A DNA stretch of 24,560 nt from Spirochaetota bacterium. Its GTDB lineage: Bacteria > Spirochaetota > UBA12135 > COTS27 > JAFLEE01. Each line of letters begins with the position of its first letter. Within the stretch, counting starts at the first letter, position 1. Below, one piece after another: positions 15,968 to 23,689 of the stretch. Position numbers and translations under genes: made by a program. Location: contig JAFLEE010000077.1 in the NCBI GenBank assembly GCA_017302015.1, positions 1 to 24,560 of the forward strand, written 5' to 3'. The notes beneath the pieces are model-generated. The model was given only the letters and a program-made list of their open reading frames with translations. It ran no database searches and had not been told where the DNA came from.

Positions 15968-17130
15968 CAAGCGCTTTTCAAGGCTGGGAAGAGGCCCAGA
16001 ATCGCGTCGGCCAGGGCCCCCACCCTCGCCTCCTCGAGATCCAGGCCGCCGTCGAATTCCAGGACCGAACCGTGGCCGCTCTCGGCGATGGCCCGGGCGA
16101 TGCGAGCGCCCTTCTCCTCGGCGGTCCCCGAGAGCGCGATACGACGGCGGGCCTCGTCTTCGTCCAAGTGGTCGCGCCGGGCCAAGCGCCCCAATTGGAG
16201 GGCGGGGTCCGCGCGCACGAGGAGCACCCGGTGGTTGGTATGCCAGGTCCAATCCCGTTCCGCCGCGACCGCCGCGCTCAGGAGGATGAGGCCCTTGCGT
16301 CCGAGCAGACGGCGGCGGAGTTCCACCTCCAGGGGCCCCTCGATGATCTCCCCCAGACGCTCCAGGGCGCGCCCCGTCTGGTCGGCGTAGACATGGCGGC
16401 GCACGAGGGCCTTCTCCGCCATCCCCCCGGGGCCGAGGACCTTCTCCCCGAAAGCTTCGGCGAGTCGCCGCGAAAAATCGGCGCGGACGCCGGGGTCCGC
16501 GCAATCGTAGATGCCGGCGGTGACGGCGTCCATATCGATCTCGTCGACGCTGACCTTGCGCCGGCGCAAGTGGTCGGTCAGGCGCGCGACGATCGTGGTC
16601 TTTCCGCAGGCGATGGGGCCCGTGATGCACAGGCGGCATTGGCCCAGGAGGCGTTCCTCCATGGCTTCCTTGACGAAGAGCGGCACGTACTCCCGGAGAT
16701 CTCCCTGTTCGATGCAGACGGCCTTCGCCATCGAGGAACTCACGTGGCGGAGGGCGGGATCGGCCGGGAGATAGAGCGTTTCGATCCCAGCCACTTGGCC
16801 CTGATGGGCCCGCGCCAGCGCCATTTCGGGCCCGAGGTCGCCGTGGTCCCGCAGTCCCCGCAGCAGCATGCGGTGGCCCTGGCGGTACAGGTGGTCGGCG
16901 AGGAGGCCGGTGAGGATCCCGACCCCGATGGTCGGATCGTCGCGGAAGAGGCGCTTGGCCATGGCGAGGCGCTCTTCCCGGGTGAAGCGGTAGCGCTTTT
17001 CCGCATGGTCGGCCACGAGGACCCGCACCGCGGGGAACAGGCGCCTCGCGCGGCGCACCAATGACGCGTGGGCGAGCGTCGGGGGATCCGCGCTGAAGGC
17101 GAAGACGGGGACGAGGGCGGGGTCGCTCAT
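15967..17130 (-). CDS. coaDE: Fused phosphopantetheine adenylyltransferase / dephospho-CoA kinase (CoaD-CoaE)
   Basis: One 387-residue frame carries the last two enzymes of coenzyme A synthesis. Residues 1-160 are CoaD-like: SADPPTLAH (13-21) stands for the SFDPxTxGH nucleotidyltransferase motif with His21 kept, RGLRDHGDL (91-99) matches the RGLR loop, and HVSSSMAKAV plus GDLREYVPLFVKEAM match the ISSxxVK...VP..V end. Residues 165-387 are CoaE-like: P-loop GPIACGKT (171-178), VDEIDMDAV (195-203), and LARRDHLDEDEARRRI with SGTAEEK for the RxxxR...Q lid region. The CoaD half has lost Gly in the T/HxGH motif, and the CoaE lid has Ser where Gln is usual. It overlaps the upstream GGDEF gene (ATGA) and the downstream folK. 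Confidence 0.85.
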   Translation of the reverse strand: MSDPALVPVFAFSADPPTLAHASLVRRARRLFPAVRVLVADHAEKRYRFTREERLAMAKRLFRDDPTIGVGILTGLLADHLYRQGHRMLLRGLRDHGDLGPEMALARAHQGQVAGIETLYLPADPALRHVSSSMAKAVCIEQGDLREYVPLFVKEAMEERLLGQCRLCITGPIACGKTTIVARLTDHLRRRKVSVDEIDMDAVTAGIYDCADPGVRADFSRRLAEAFGEKVLGPGGMAEKALVRRHVYADQTGRALERLGEIIEGPLEVELRRRLLGRKGLILLSAAVAAERDWTWHTNHRVLLVRADPALQLGRLARRDHLDEDEARRRIALSGTAEEKGARIARAIAESGHGSVLEFDGGLDLEEARVGALADAILGLFPALKSA

Positions 17131-18131
17131 GCGTAGGCCACCATGACGTTCCCCCCCTTCTTGAGCGCATTCTCGAAGGCCGTGCGTGCGTTCTGGACGA
17201 GTTGGTCGAACTCGAAGGTGCTCACGGTATAACTCAGGGTCGAGGCCAGGCCGATGGAGGCGGTGACGCGGATCTGCTTCCCCTGGTGGAGGTAGATGTG
17301 GTCTTCCAGGTTCTTCTTGAGGCGCCCCACCACCACGCGCACCGATTCCATCCGGATCTTCTTGTAGCACACCATGTATTCCCGCCGGTCGTCGCGGATG
17401 CCCACGAGGTCGTTATTGCGCACCGTGTGGCGGATGAGGTCGGCGGTGTCCTTGATCACCGATTCGACCCCCTCCTTCCCGTAGACCTCCTCGATCTGCT
17501 CCCGGTTGTCGATGCTCAGGTAGGCCAGGCAGAGGTTTTCCTTGTAGCGGCGGCACTCGTCGAGGAGGATCCGCATCTGCTGGTGGAAATGCCGCTCGTT
17601 GCTCATCCCGGTGAGGGGGTCGAAGGTGAGGATGTCGCCGATGTGCCGCTCGAGCTTCTGGATGGCCTCGTCCTTGACCGCCAGGTTGGCGCGGTAGGCG
17701 TTGAACTCGTCGATGATGCCGTTGTATTTCCCCTCGAAGGCTTTCGCGCGCAGGTACTGCTCGCGGAATTTCTCGAGGAAACGGAAGGTGAGTTCCAGTT
17801 CGGTGTTCCCCGCGGTGATCGGGACGACGAACTGCACCGCGTCGTTGTCGCGCAGGGGGGCGAGCACCCCGTCGCCGAGGAAATCGGGGATGGAGACGCC
17901 CAAGAGGACCGCCTCATCGAGCTTGCGCAGGCGCCCGAGGAGGGCCTGGCGCCGCTCGTTGGCCAGGGCCCAGTCCACGAGGATCACTTCCGGCTTATAG
18001 AGGTCGAAGTCTTCCCGGTACTTCTCGGGCTTCTGGAGGATATTCACCTGGTAGCGCGCATGGTCGCGGAAATAGGCGCGGGTGCGGTCGGCCTGCTCGT
18101 CGAGGATCTTGCGGTAGAGGATGATGTTCAT
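17127..18131 (-). CDS. Receiver-like / coiled-coil / degenerate GGDEF protein
   Basis: A 334-residue cytoplasmic protein. Residues 1-105 look like a response-regulator receiver fold (strand PEVILVDWAL with Asp53 at the usual phospho-acceptor place), 110-165 form a charged helix, and 166-334 are a GGDEF domain starting FDPLTGMSNERHF. The GGDEF motif itself is degenerate: the line is GIRDDRREYM, so the two glycines and the metal Asp are lost and cyclase activity is unlikely. Just upstream RNND (238-241) fits the RxxD inhibitory site that binds c-di-GMP. By family knowledge such a protein may act as a c-di-GMP receptor. It starts 7 nt after the preceding gene and overlaps coaDE by 4 nt (ATGA). 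Confidence 0.8.
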   Translation of the reverse strand: MNIILYRKILDEQADRTRAYFRDHARYQVNILQKPEKYREDFDLYKPEVILVDWALANERRQALLGRLRKLDEAVLLGVSIPDFLGDGVLAPLRDNDAVQFVVPITAGNTELELTFRFLEKFREQYLRAKAFEGKYNGIIDEFNAYRANLAVKDEAIQKLERHIGDILTFDPLTGMSNERHFHQQMRILLDECRRYKENLCLAYLSIDNREQIEEVYGKEGVESVIKDTADLIRHTVRNNDLVGIRDDRREYMVCYKKIRMESVRVVVGRLKKNLEDHIYLHQGKQIRVTASIGLASTLSYTVSTFEFDQLVQNARTAFENALKKGGNVMVAYA

Positions 18132-18137
18132 GGGGGG

Positions 18138-18719
18138 TCACAGGCGAAGCGGCTCGTGGGTGAACCGGGAGAGGATCCTCCCCTGCCCCTGCTTCCAGGC
18201 GAGCACATCGGAGAGCACGAGATCCATCCCCCCCACCGAGAGCCGGTCTTCCATCCACCAGAAACCTCCGCCGAGGGGCTCCCAATGGCGCCCGGGGGCA
18301 TCCTTTCCGGGGGCGTCGGGGATCTCGGCGTGGCGCCCGCGCAGCGCCGCCCAGGCCGCCATGAACGGGGAGCCTGGAGCGGTCACCGGTGGCTGCGTCC
18401 CATCCCCCTCCTTTTCGGTCCCCCGATCTGGATCTGGGAGAGGTTCCCCGAAGGCGACGAGGCGATCCAAGCGGATGCGTCCGTCCACGGACAAGACATC
18501 GAACCCGATGCCGAGGCCCATGCCCTTCTCCAGGGGCTTCCCCTCCCCCGCCCCGTAGAGGCGGAATCGCGGGTAGCGCAGGGGTTCGGGCGCATCGTGG
18601 AGCGCCAAATAATGGAGCGCTTTCACCGAAAAGTCCCGGGCATCGAGCCCCCCCTCGAGGATGGAGAGGGCGTAGAGCAAGCCGGCATCGAGGAGGCGGA
18701 GCACCCCTTCCGTGGTCAT
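18138..18719 (-). CDS. Unknown 193-residue protein in the aroQ-folK operon
   Basis: I do not recognise this family. The protein is soluble, without signal peptide or membrane segment, rich in Gly, Leu and Asp. A helical start (VLRLLDAGLLYALSILEGGL) is followed by a segment that looks beta-rich (YPRFRLYGAGEGKPLEKGMG; VDGRIRLDRLVAF), then a probably flexible Pro/Gly stretch (about 98-118) and a Trp-containing end (GGGFWWMEDRLSVGG). It is a real gene by context: its ATG overlaps the stop of the TPR protein (ATGA), the GGDEF gene follows after 6 nt, and codon use is like its neighbours. Confidence 0.75.
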   Translation of the reverse strand: MTTEGVLRLLDAGLLYALSILEGGLDARDFSVKALHYLALHDAPEPLRYPRFRLYGAGEGKPLEKGMGLGIGFDVLSVDGRIRLDRLVAFGEPLPDPDRGTEKEGDGTQPPVTAPGSPFMAAWAALRGRHAEIPDAPGKDAPGRHWEPLGGGFWWMEDRLSVGGMDLVLSDVLAWKQGQGRILSRFTHEPLRL

Positions 18720-20392
18720 GGCCGGATGGGCTTGTCCAGATCGCGCAGCCGGAGTTCCTTCTTCCGCAATTCGGATTCGAAGCGTTCGAGGAGGCGCGCC
18801 TTGCGCTCGAGTTCGTTGCGCGGTTCCCCGGAGGCGCTGGTGGCTTTGGCCGAGGAGAGGCTGCGCAGGGTCTCGATCTTGAGGCGGATGAAATCCTTCT
18901 GGTCGGAATCGGGGAAGACCTCGAGGGCCTCGAGCAGGACGGTCTCAGCGTCGCCCGGGCGGCCCATCGCGACGTAGAGGTTCGCCCGTTCGATCATGGC
19001 CGTGAGGACCTGCTTGCTGCGCGGGAACTGCCGCTGGAATTGGCTGAAGACCTCGACAGCAAGGGTGGGCTGCTCGATGTCCCGGTAGATCTCGCCCTTG
19101 CGCAGGGCGGCGGATTCCTGGTACGGGTTCTCGAAGCTGTTGGCCACGAGGCGGTTGAGCCAGCGCACGGACAGGTCGTAGTATTTGAGCGCCAGCGGGG
19201 TGAGGCGGCGCGAGCGCGCCGCCACCTTCGGCAATTCGACCGGGACGGCCACCCAGGTGACCACCGGCACGGTCTCTTCCACCGTGCCGTACTTCGTCCC
19301 CGGCCCCGCCACGACGTTCGTCTCGGCGGAACGGTTGGTCACGTACTCGTAGCGCACATTCTGGTTCGTCTGGACCGCCCAGGTATTGGCGCCGGTGCGA
19401 ACCTCCCGGGGGATCTCCTCTCGGTTGGTGGCCACGGTGATGAGGTCGTCGGCCGCCACGGTGCGCTTCTCGGTGGTTTGGTTGGAGGTGACAGACCAAT
19501 TGGTGACCACGAACTGGTTCGTGGTCACCGTGAGGATGGTGGTGAGCTTGTAGTTGGTCTGGATCTGGATATTCCGCAGCATCTTCACCCCCGAGAACGA
19601 GCCCGGGTAGAACGTGTAGGCCTCGCTCTCGAAGGAGATGTCCTCGGCGACCTTGGTGCGGTTCTTGTTCGTCACCGTCTTCATGTTGCTCAGGATGCTG
19701 ATGTTGGAGGTCACCACCACCACCGGGCGGAAGCTCGCGTTGGAACTCGTGTTCCAGAGGGTGAACGTCTCCTCGCGGCTCTGCGGGGTGCGGTTGGTGG
19801 TATAGGTCTCGCGCACCTCGACGTTGGTCGTGACGGACTCGGTGCCGGTCTGGTTGCTCGTCACCGAGACCTCGGTGATCGGGTTGGTGGCCACGGTGAC
19901 GATCTCGCGGATATTCGTGATGAAATCGGGGCCCTGCTCGAGCACGACCTGGCGGCTGCGCTTGGCCCAATTGGTCACCGGCCGACCGGCGTTGCTCGCC
20001 GGGAGCGTCTCGCTCATGCGCGCGGTGTTGGTGCCCCAGGCCCCGTAGCCCGGCGCCTCGCTCAGATAGATGAGTTCGCCGCGCTCGTTCTCGCCCATAT
20101 AGCCTTCGCAGATGGCGTCGGCGATCGCCCGGTAGCTCATAGCGAGGGTGTAATCCACGAGGAGGCCCTGGCTCCGCGGCACCTCGGTGCGCAGTTCGAG
20201 CAGTTCGCGCAGGGCTTCCCGGTACTTCTGCCCGTCGGCCAGGCGTTTGACGTACTTCATCCGCGCGTTGACGAGTTCGGGCGAGGTCAGGAGCGCCTCG
20301 GGGGACCCGCCCGCGACGCCCTGCGCCCAGGTCATCGCGAGGGCCAGGAGGGCGGCCGCCGCCGCAAGCTTCAATGAGATCCGTTGCTTCAT
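18716..20392 (-). CDS. Exported TPR-like protein with Thr/Asn-rich repeat insert
   Basis: A 558-residue protein that begins with a signal peptide ([20 protein letters not shown], likely cut near AQG). Residues 38-100 and 400-500 are helical with TPR-like spacing ([42 protein letters not shown]), and the end (525-558) is a charged coiled coil. Between them lies an insert at about 158-360, rich in Thr, Asn and Val, with the triplet [AST][TS]N recurring and predicted beta-like alternation. It contains nine N-x-S/T triplets, none with the acidic -2 residue used by Campylobacter-type PglB. The frame runs upstream to 20638, but the signal peptide and the ATGA overlap with aroQ set the start at 20392. 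Likely periplasmic or surface; function unknown. Confidence 0.8.
   Translation of the reverse strand: MKQRISLKLAAAAALLALAMTWAQGVAGGSPEALLTSPELVNARMKYVKRLADGQKYREALRELLELRTEVPRSQGLLVDYTLAMSYRAIADAICEGYMGENERGELIYLSEAPGYGAWGTNTARMSETLPASNAGRPVTNWAKRSRQVVLEQGPDFITNIREIVTVATNPITEVSVTSNQTGTESVTTNVEVRETYTTNRTPQSREETFTLWNTSSNASFRPVVVVTSNISILSNMKTVTNKNRTKVAEDISFESEAYTFYPGSFSGVKMLRNIQIQTNYKLTTILTVTTNQFVVTNWSVTSNQTTEKRTVAADDLITVATNREEIPREVRTGANTWAVQTNQNVRYEYVTNRSAETNVVAGPGTKYGTVEETVPVVTWVAVPVELPKVAARSRRLTPLALKYYDLSVRWLNRLVANSFENPYQESAALRKGEIYRDIEQPTLAVEVFSQFQRQFPRSKQVLTAMIERANLYVAMGRPGDAETVLLEALEVFPDSDQKDFIRLKIETLRSLSSAKATSASGEPRNELERKARLLERFESELRKKELRLRDLDKPIRP
19793..19912 (-). repeat. Four tandem decapeptide (30-bp) repeat units
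   Basis: Residues 161-200 of the exported TPR-like protein fall into four units of exactly ten residues, each ending ATN, TSN, TTN or [43 protein letters not shown]. The preceding residues end in ITN at 160, in phase. At the DNA level each unit ends with a GTG/GTC-ACN-ACC/AGC-AAC-like string. Looser copies recur (SVTSNQT again at about 300-306; TVATN at 319-323). Confidence 0.75.
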
Positions 20393-20835
20393 GGGGTGGC
20401 CCTTTCCGCTTTGATTAAAACATATTCCAACGCCAAACGATAGACATGGGGCCCGAACCCGGCCATCACCCCTTCCGCGATTTCGCTCAGGTAACTGTGG
20501 CGGCGGAAGGCCTCCCGTCGGTGCACGTTCGACAGGTGCACCTCGATGAGGCGCTTGCCGGTCGCCGCCAAAGCGTCGCGCAGCGCCACCGACGTGTGGG
20601 TGTAGGCCCCGGCGTTCACGATGAACACGTCCGCCCAATCCCTTTTTTCCTGGACGAGATCCACCAACACGCCCTCATGGTTGCTCTGGGCGAAGGCGAT
20701 TTCCGCCCCCGCCCGGTCGGCCATGGCCTTGAGGCCCGCCTCGATCTCGGCTAGGGTGGTCGTCCCGTAAATGGAGGGTTCCCGGGTCCCCAGGAGGTTC
20801 AGATTCGGTCCGTTTAGGATAAAAATTCGGCTCAT
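20389..20835 (-). CDS. aroQ: 3-dehydroquinate dehydratase, type II
   Basis: Type II dehydroquinase removes water from 3-dehydroquinate in the shikimate pathway. The 148-residue protein is full length (usual 140-155). It begins [20 protein letters not shown], with catalytic Tyr23 in SIYG; then [12 protein letters not shown] (48-59), [16 protein letters not shown] (74-89) with the catalytic-site Asn and substrate-contact residues, and [17 protein letters not shown] (98-114) with the conserved His101. The frame continues to 21024 upstream, but the N-terminus matches the family from 20835 and GAGAG lies about 10 nt before that ATG. It is first in a six-gene overlapping run; its stop overlaps the next start (ATGA). 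Confidence 0.96.
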   Translation of the reverse strand: MSRIFILNGPNLNLLGTREPSIYGTTTLAEIEAGLKAMADRAGAEIAFAQSNHEGVLVDLVQEKRDWADVFIVNAGAYTHTSVALRDALAATGKRLIEVHLSNVHRREAFRRHSYLSEIAEGVMAGFGPHVYRLALEYVLIKAERATP

Positions 20836-21038
20836 CTTCCACGATCTCTCTTCATTTTCGGTCCGAAACCCCATTAGATGAAGCTTCCCCCCGCCACTTT
20901 TTAGGCTCCCGGGGGCAAACTTTCCCATGGGGATTCGAACGGACCGCGTTCCGGGACCCTTTTTTGGGGACCGCCCGTAAAACTCAGATTCCGGGGCGTT
21001 GGGCCGGGATTCCCTTGAGGCCAAGGGTGGCGATTGGC

Positions 21039-21057
21039 GCGGAAGCCGGACTTCCGC
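21039..21057 (-). terminator. Stem-loop after the DUF3450/ExbB cluster, possible terminator
   Basis: GCGGAAG and CTTCCGC form a perfect 7-bp stem with a 5-nt loop, starting 7 nt after the stop at 21065. There is no U-tract behind it, so intrinsic termination is doubtful. The rest of the 229-nt gap to aroQ holds only a weak -10-like TCTAAT (20873-20878) that could serve aroQ. Confidence 0.35.
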
Positions 21058-21064
21058 CTCCCGA

Positions 21065-21589
21065 TTAGTTCGAGGCTGGAAGCGCCGGGGCCGCCGAAGG
21101 GAAGGCCTTGGCGTGCCAACTTTCGCGCAGAGGCCTTTCGAGGGCGTTCCGCCGCAAAACCCCCAAACGGGTCGCCGTTAAATCGAATACCCGCGTCGCC
21201 GCGTTCACCTCGCCCCGGGAGAGGCGGGAGGCGAACTCCGACCGGGAGACGGCGAGGATCGCCCCGTCTTTGCGGTAGAAGACGAGTCCCCGGTCCAAGG
21301 CGTCCAGGTGCGAGCGGGCCCGGAGATCCTTGAGGATGCGCGTGGTGGAATCCACCGAACATCCCGAAAAACCTCCCTCGACCGTCCCGCAGAGCAGGAG
21401 GAATCGATCCTCAAGCAGGGCGAAGGACCCGGTCACCGGGTTCTCGTGGGCCACCCAGGTGGGGAGGAAATCGGTGAACGCTTCCCGTACCAGGGCGCGG
21501 CCCGAGGCATCGAGGGGGTCGCGAAATCCATAGAGCCAGATGGGGGCGTCATCTTCGAACTCGGGGAGGATCATGGGCGGGGGATTCAT
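21065..21589 (-). CDS. Conserved small protein of unknown function, in the ExbD position
   Basis: A 174-residue soluble protein without signal peptide or membrane segment. Conserved-looking blocks are [53 protein letters not shown] and an end [11 protein letters not shown]. From memory these resemble a widespread family of small proteins, common in Bacteroidota and often mislabelled 'ABC transporter ATPase', that carries SGCSIDxS...FDR...W.vPL..SWHxK; it has no Walker motifs. The ATG overlaps the ExbB-like gene stop (ATGA). It stands where ExbD would be expected, but shows neither the single N-terminal membrane helix nor the membrane Asp of ExbD. Function unknown. Confidence 0.75.
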   Translation of the reverse strand: MNPPPMILPEFEDDAPIWLYGFRDPLDASGRALVREAFTDFLPTWVAHENPVTGSFALLEDRFLLLCGTVEGGFSGCSVDSTTRILKDLRARSHLDALDRGLVFYRKDGAILAVSRSEFASRLSRGEVNAATRVFDLTATRLGVLRRNALERPLRESWHAKAFPSAAPALPASN

Positions 21590-22221
21590 GGCAGGGGTTT
21601 CCTTTCGCCGAAGAAGACGGCGTTGTCGTAGCGGAGGTGGAATTGTTCGAGTTTATCGCGGATGCCCCGCAGCCGCCCCTTGAGGACGGCATGGAGGAAC
21701 AGGATCGGGAACGCGACGGAAAGGCCGGCCTGGGTGGCGAGGAGGGCCTCGGAGATCCCCGCGGCCATGAGCACCGGGTTGGCGCTGCCGTACATGCTGA
21801 TGACGCGGAAGGTCACGATCATGCCGTTGACGGTCCCCAGGAGCCCCAGGAGGGGCGCCAAGGTGGCCATCACCCCGGCGGTGGAGAGCGTTCGGCTATG
21901 GGGAAGGACCCGGTCGATGAGCACCTCCCGGCATTTCATCGAGAGGTAGATGCGGCTGCTCCCATGGTCGTCGAGGAGGGTCCGGATGAAGGCGTGGGTC
22001 GCGCTATCCCCTTCGCCGAGGCGTCGGCGGATGGCGTCGAGTTGCCCGGAAAGCAGCAGGCGCTCGAACTCGTCGGGGGCCATGAAACGCGCGTGCCGCG
22101 CTTCTCGCACCGAGAAGCCCCACACCAGGAAGACGCAGAACCAGCCCACGAGCCCCGTGAGGAACATGGGGAAGAGCACCACCCCGGTCTTCACCGAGGC
22201 GTCGTAGATCGCCTCGAGCAA
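21586..22221 (-). CDS. MotA/TolQ/ExbB-family proton channel protein (ExbB2-like)
   Basis: A 211-residue inner-membrane protein with three predicted membrane helices (about 13-37, 112-138 and 152-178). The family core is clear: LAPLLGLLGTVNGMIVTF (121-138) and AAGISEALLATQAGLSVAFP (153-172), including the Thr/Ser positions lining the proton path. ExbB proteins, with ExbD, turn proton flow into mechanical work for TonB- or Tol-type machines. It starts with TTG at 22221, 4 nt after the previous stop, supported by GGGGAGAG 8 nt upstream. It is third in the DUF3450-TtpC-ExbB run. No exbD follows in the window. Confidence 0.9.
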   Translation of the reverse strand: MLEAIYDASVKTGVVLFPMFLTGLVGWFCVFLVWGFSVREARHARFMAPDEFERLLLSGQLDAIRRRLGEGDSATHAFIRTLLDDHGSSRIYLSMKCREVLIDRVLPHSRTLSTAGVMATLAPLLGLLGTVNGMIVTFRVISMYGSANPVLMAAGISEALLATQAGLSVAFPILFLHAVLKGRLRGIRDKLEQFHLRYDNAVFFGERKPLP

Positions 22222-22225
22222 GGGT

Positions 22226-23689
22226 TCAACTCTCCCCGGGGAACAGCTCGTTGAGCACGCGCACGGTGGCCTTCTCGATGTCGGTGAGCATCCCCGTCTT
22301 GACGCGCGTGAGCACGTGGTGGATGAGGCTCATGGGGATGGCGACGGCCAGGCCCGTTTCGGTGGCGACGAGGGCCTCGGAGATCCCGCCGGCGAGGATC
22401 TTCGGGTTCGCGGCGCCGTAGATATTGATCGTCTCGAAGAGGGTGATCATCCCCGCGACCGTACCGAGGAGGCCCAGGAGCGGGGCGATGGTGGCCAGGA
22501 CCGCCAAGGTCGGGATGCGCGATTCGAGGATGGGGAGTTCCTGCACCATCTTCTCCTCGAGGAGCCGCTCGGCGATCGGCCGGGTGAGGCCCGTCTGTTC
22601 GAAGAGGGGCTGCACGATGCGCATCAATGGGTAGCGCTTCCCCTGCAGGAGGGCCCAAGCCTCTTCGCGGTGGCCGGCGAGGTGCCGCTTCACCGCTTCC
22701 TCGACCTGGCCCACGCCGCCGCCCCGAAGCCGCCAGAAGAGCAGGATGCGTTCCCCGCTGAGCGCGAGCCCGAAGAGCAGGACGATGATGAGGGGATACA
22801 TCGTGAGCCCGCCGTCCTTGAACCACACGAGGAATTTCGTCCAGAACCCCCCCGCGTCGTCCCGGGCCAGGGCCTTGATGCGGTTGCCCGCCTGGACGGG
22901 ATCGACCAGGACGCCCGTGAGTTTCCCCGGTTTCGCGCCGGACTGGAGCGCGTGGATCGGCTCGGCGAGGCGGGGATGGAGGCCCTCTGGGAGGCGCTGG
23001 TTCCAATCGTAGAAAATCCCGGAGAGGCCGCTCATGCGCACGAGGTAGCCCGCCGACTTCTCGCCGACGAACGATGCGTGGACGAAGCCGAGCCTGAGGA
23101 CCGGCACCTGCACGCTGATCTTCTGGTCGGAAAGCAGGATGCGCCGCTCGGCGAGTTCGAAGGTCTCGCCCTCGTCGAGGAGCCAGATGCGGTAATCGAC
23201 CCAGGCGTCGATGGCGCGCCCGAGATCGCCCGCCTCCACGAACTTGCCCAATTGCCCGGTGCGGAGGATGGAGGGCGAGATCAGGTAGGGATAGAACGAG
23301 CGAGTCTTCTTCTCTTCGAGGCGCACGAGTTCGGCCAGGCGGTTCTGAAAGGTGCCCCAGGCGATTTTCTTCTGGTCGAAATTCTCGCCCAGGGAATTGA
23401 TGTTTTCCGCGATCAGGTAGGATTCTTCGAGGAGATTGTTCTTCTTGAGGTACTGACCCTTGAGGGATTCCTCGAGGGCCTGGATCTGCTCGCTCACCTG
23501 GGCGCGTTCGCGTAGTTGCTTCTCTTTGAGCTGCCAATAGTTTTTCTCGGCGGCCTCGGCCTCGCGGGTGAGGCGCTCCAATTCCTGGGATTCGGATTCG
23601 GCCCCCAGCGAAGGCGCGAGGGCCCAGAGGACGGCGAGGACGCCGATCCCGAAGGCCCGCCGGAGCCCGCAGGCCGCGAAGGGCCTCAA
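22226..23689 (-). CDS. TtpC-like protein: periplasmic coiled coil fused to MotA/TolQ/ExbB channel domain
   Basis: A 487-residue protein with an N-terminal signal or anchor (about 11-30), a long charged coiled coil (32-135), a periplasmic domain (about 140-285), then the ExbB-type channel: first helix GGLTMYPLIIVLLFGLAL and the core APLLGLLGTVAGMITLFETI with AGGISEALVATETGLAVAIP. This arrangement matches TtpC of the Vibrio TonB2 system, which sits between a DUF3450 protein and ExbB2. The start is a TTG at 23689 inside a TTGA overlap with the DUF3450 gene stop, with GAGG 7 nt upstream. It probably docks the periplasmic DUF3450 partner to the motor. Confidence 0.88.
   Translation of the reverse strand: MRPFAACGLRRAFGIGVLAVLWALAPSLGAESESQELERLTREAEAAEKNYWQLKEKQLRERAQVSEQIQALEESLKGQYLKKNNLLEESYLIAENINSLGENFDQKKIAWGTFQNRLAELVRLEEKKTRSFYPYLISPSILRTGQLGKFVEAGDLGRAIDAWVDYRIWLLDEGETFELAERRILLSDQKISVQVPVLRLGFVHASFVGEKSAGYLVRMSGLSGIFYDWNQRLPEGLHPRLAEPIHALQSGAKPGKLTGVLVDPVQAGNRIKALARDDAGGFWTKFLVWFKDGGLTMYPLIIVLLFGLALSGERILLFWRLRGGGVGQVEEAVKRHLAGHREEAWALLQGKRYPLMRIVQPLFEQTGLTRPIAERLLEEKMVQELPILESRIPTLAVLATIAPLLGLLGTVAGMITLFETINIYGAANPKILAGGISEALVATETGLAVAIPMSLIHHVLTRVKTGMLTDIEKATVRVLNELFPGES

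Noticed and set aside
15968-17170. Upstream extension of the folK frame to a 527-codon protein
   Set aside because: The extension overlaps coaDE in another frame and is Arg/Pro/Gly-rich. FolK homology starts at 15967.
17202-20377. Long plus-strand frames opposite the GGDEF and TPR-like genes
   Set aside because: Both are low-complexity shadows of genes with clear domains, signal peptide and overlapping stop/start junctions on the minus strand.
20836-21024. N-terminal extension of AroQ
   Set aside because: The type II dehydroquinase N-terminus ([14 protein letters not shown]) starts directly after the ATG at 20835, and the added residues do not fit the family.
21065-21589. ExbD at the expected place after ExbB
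   Set aside because: The protein has no N-terminal membrane helix or ExbD motif; it is a soluble conserved protein.
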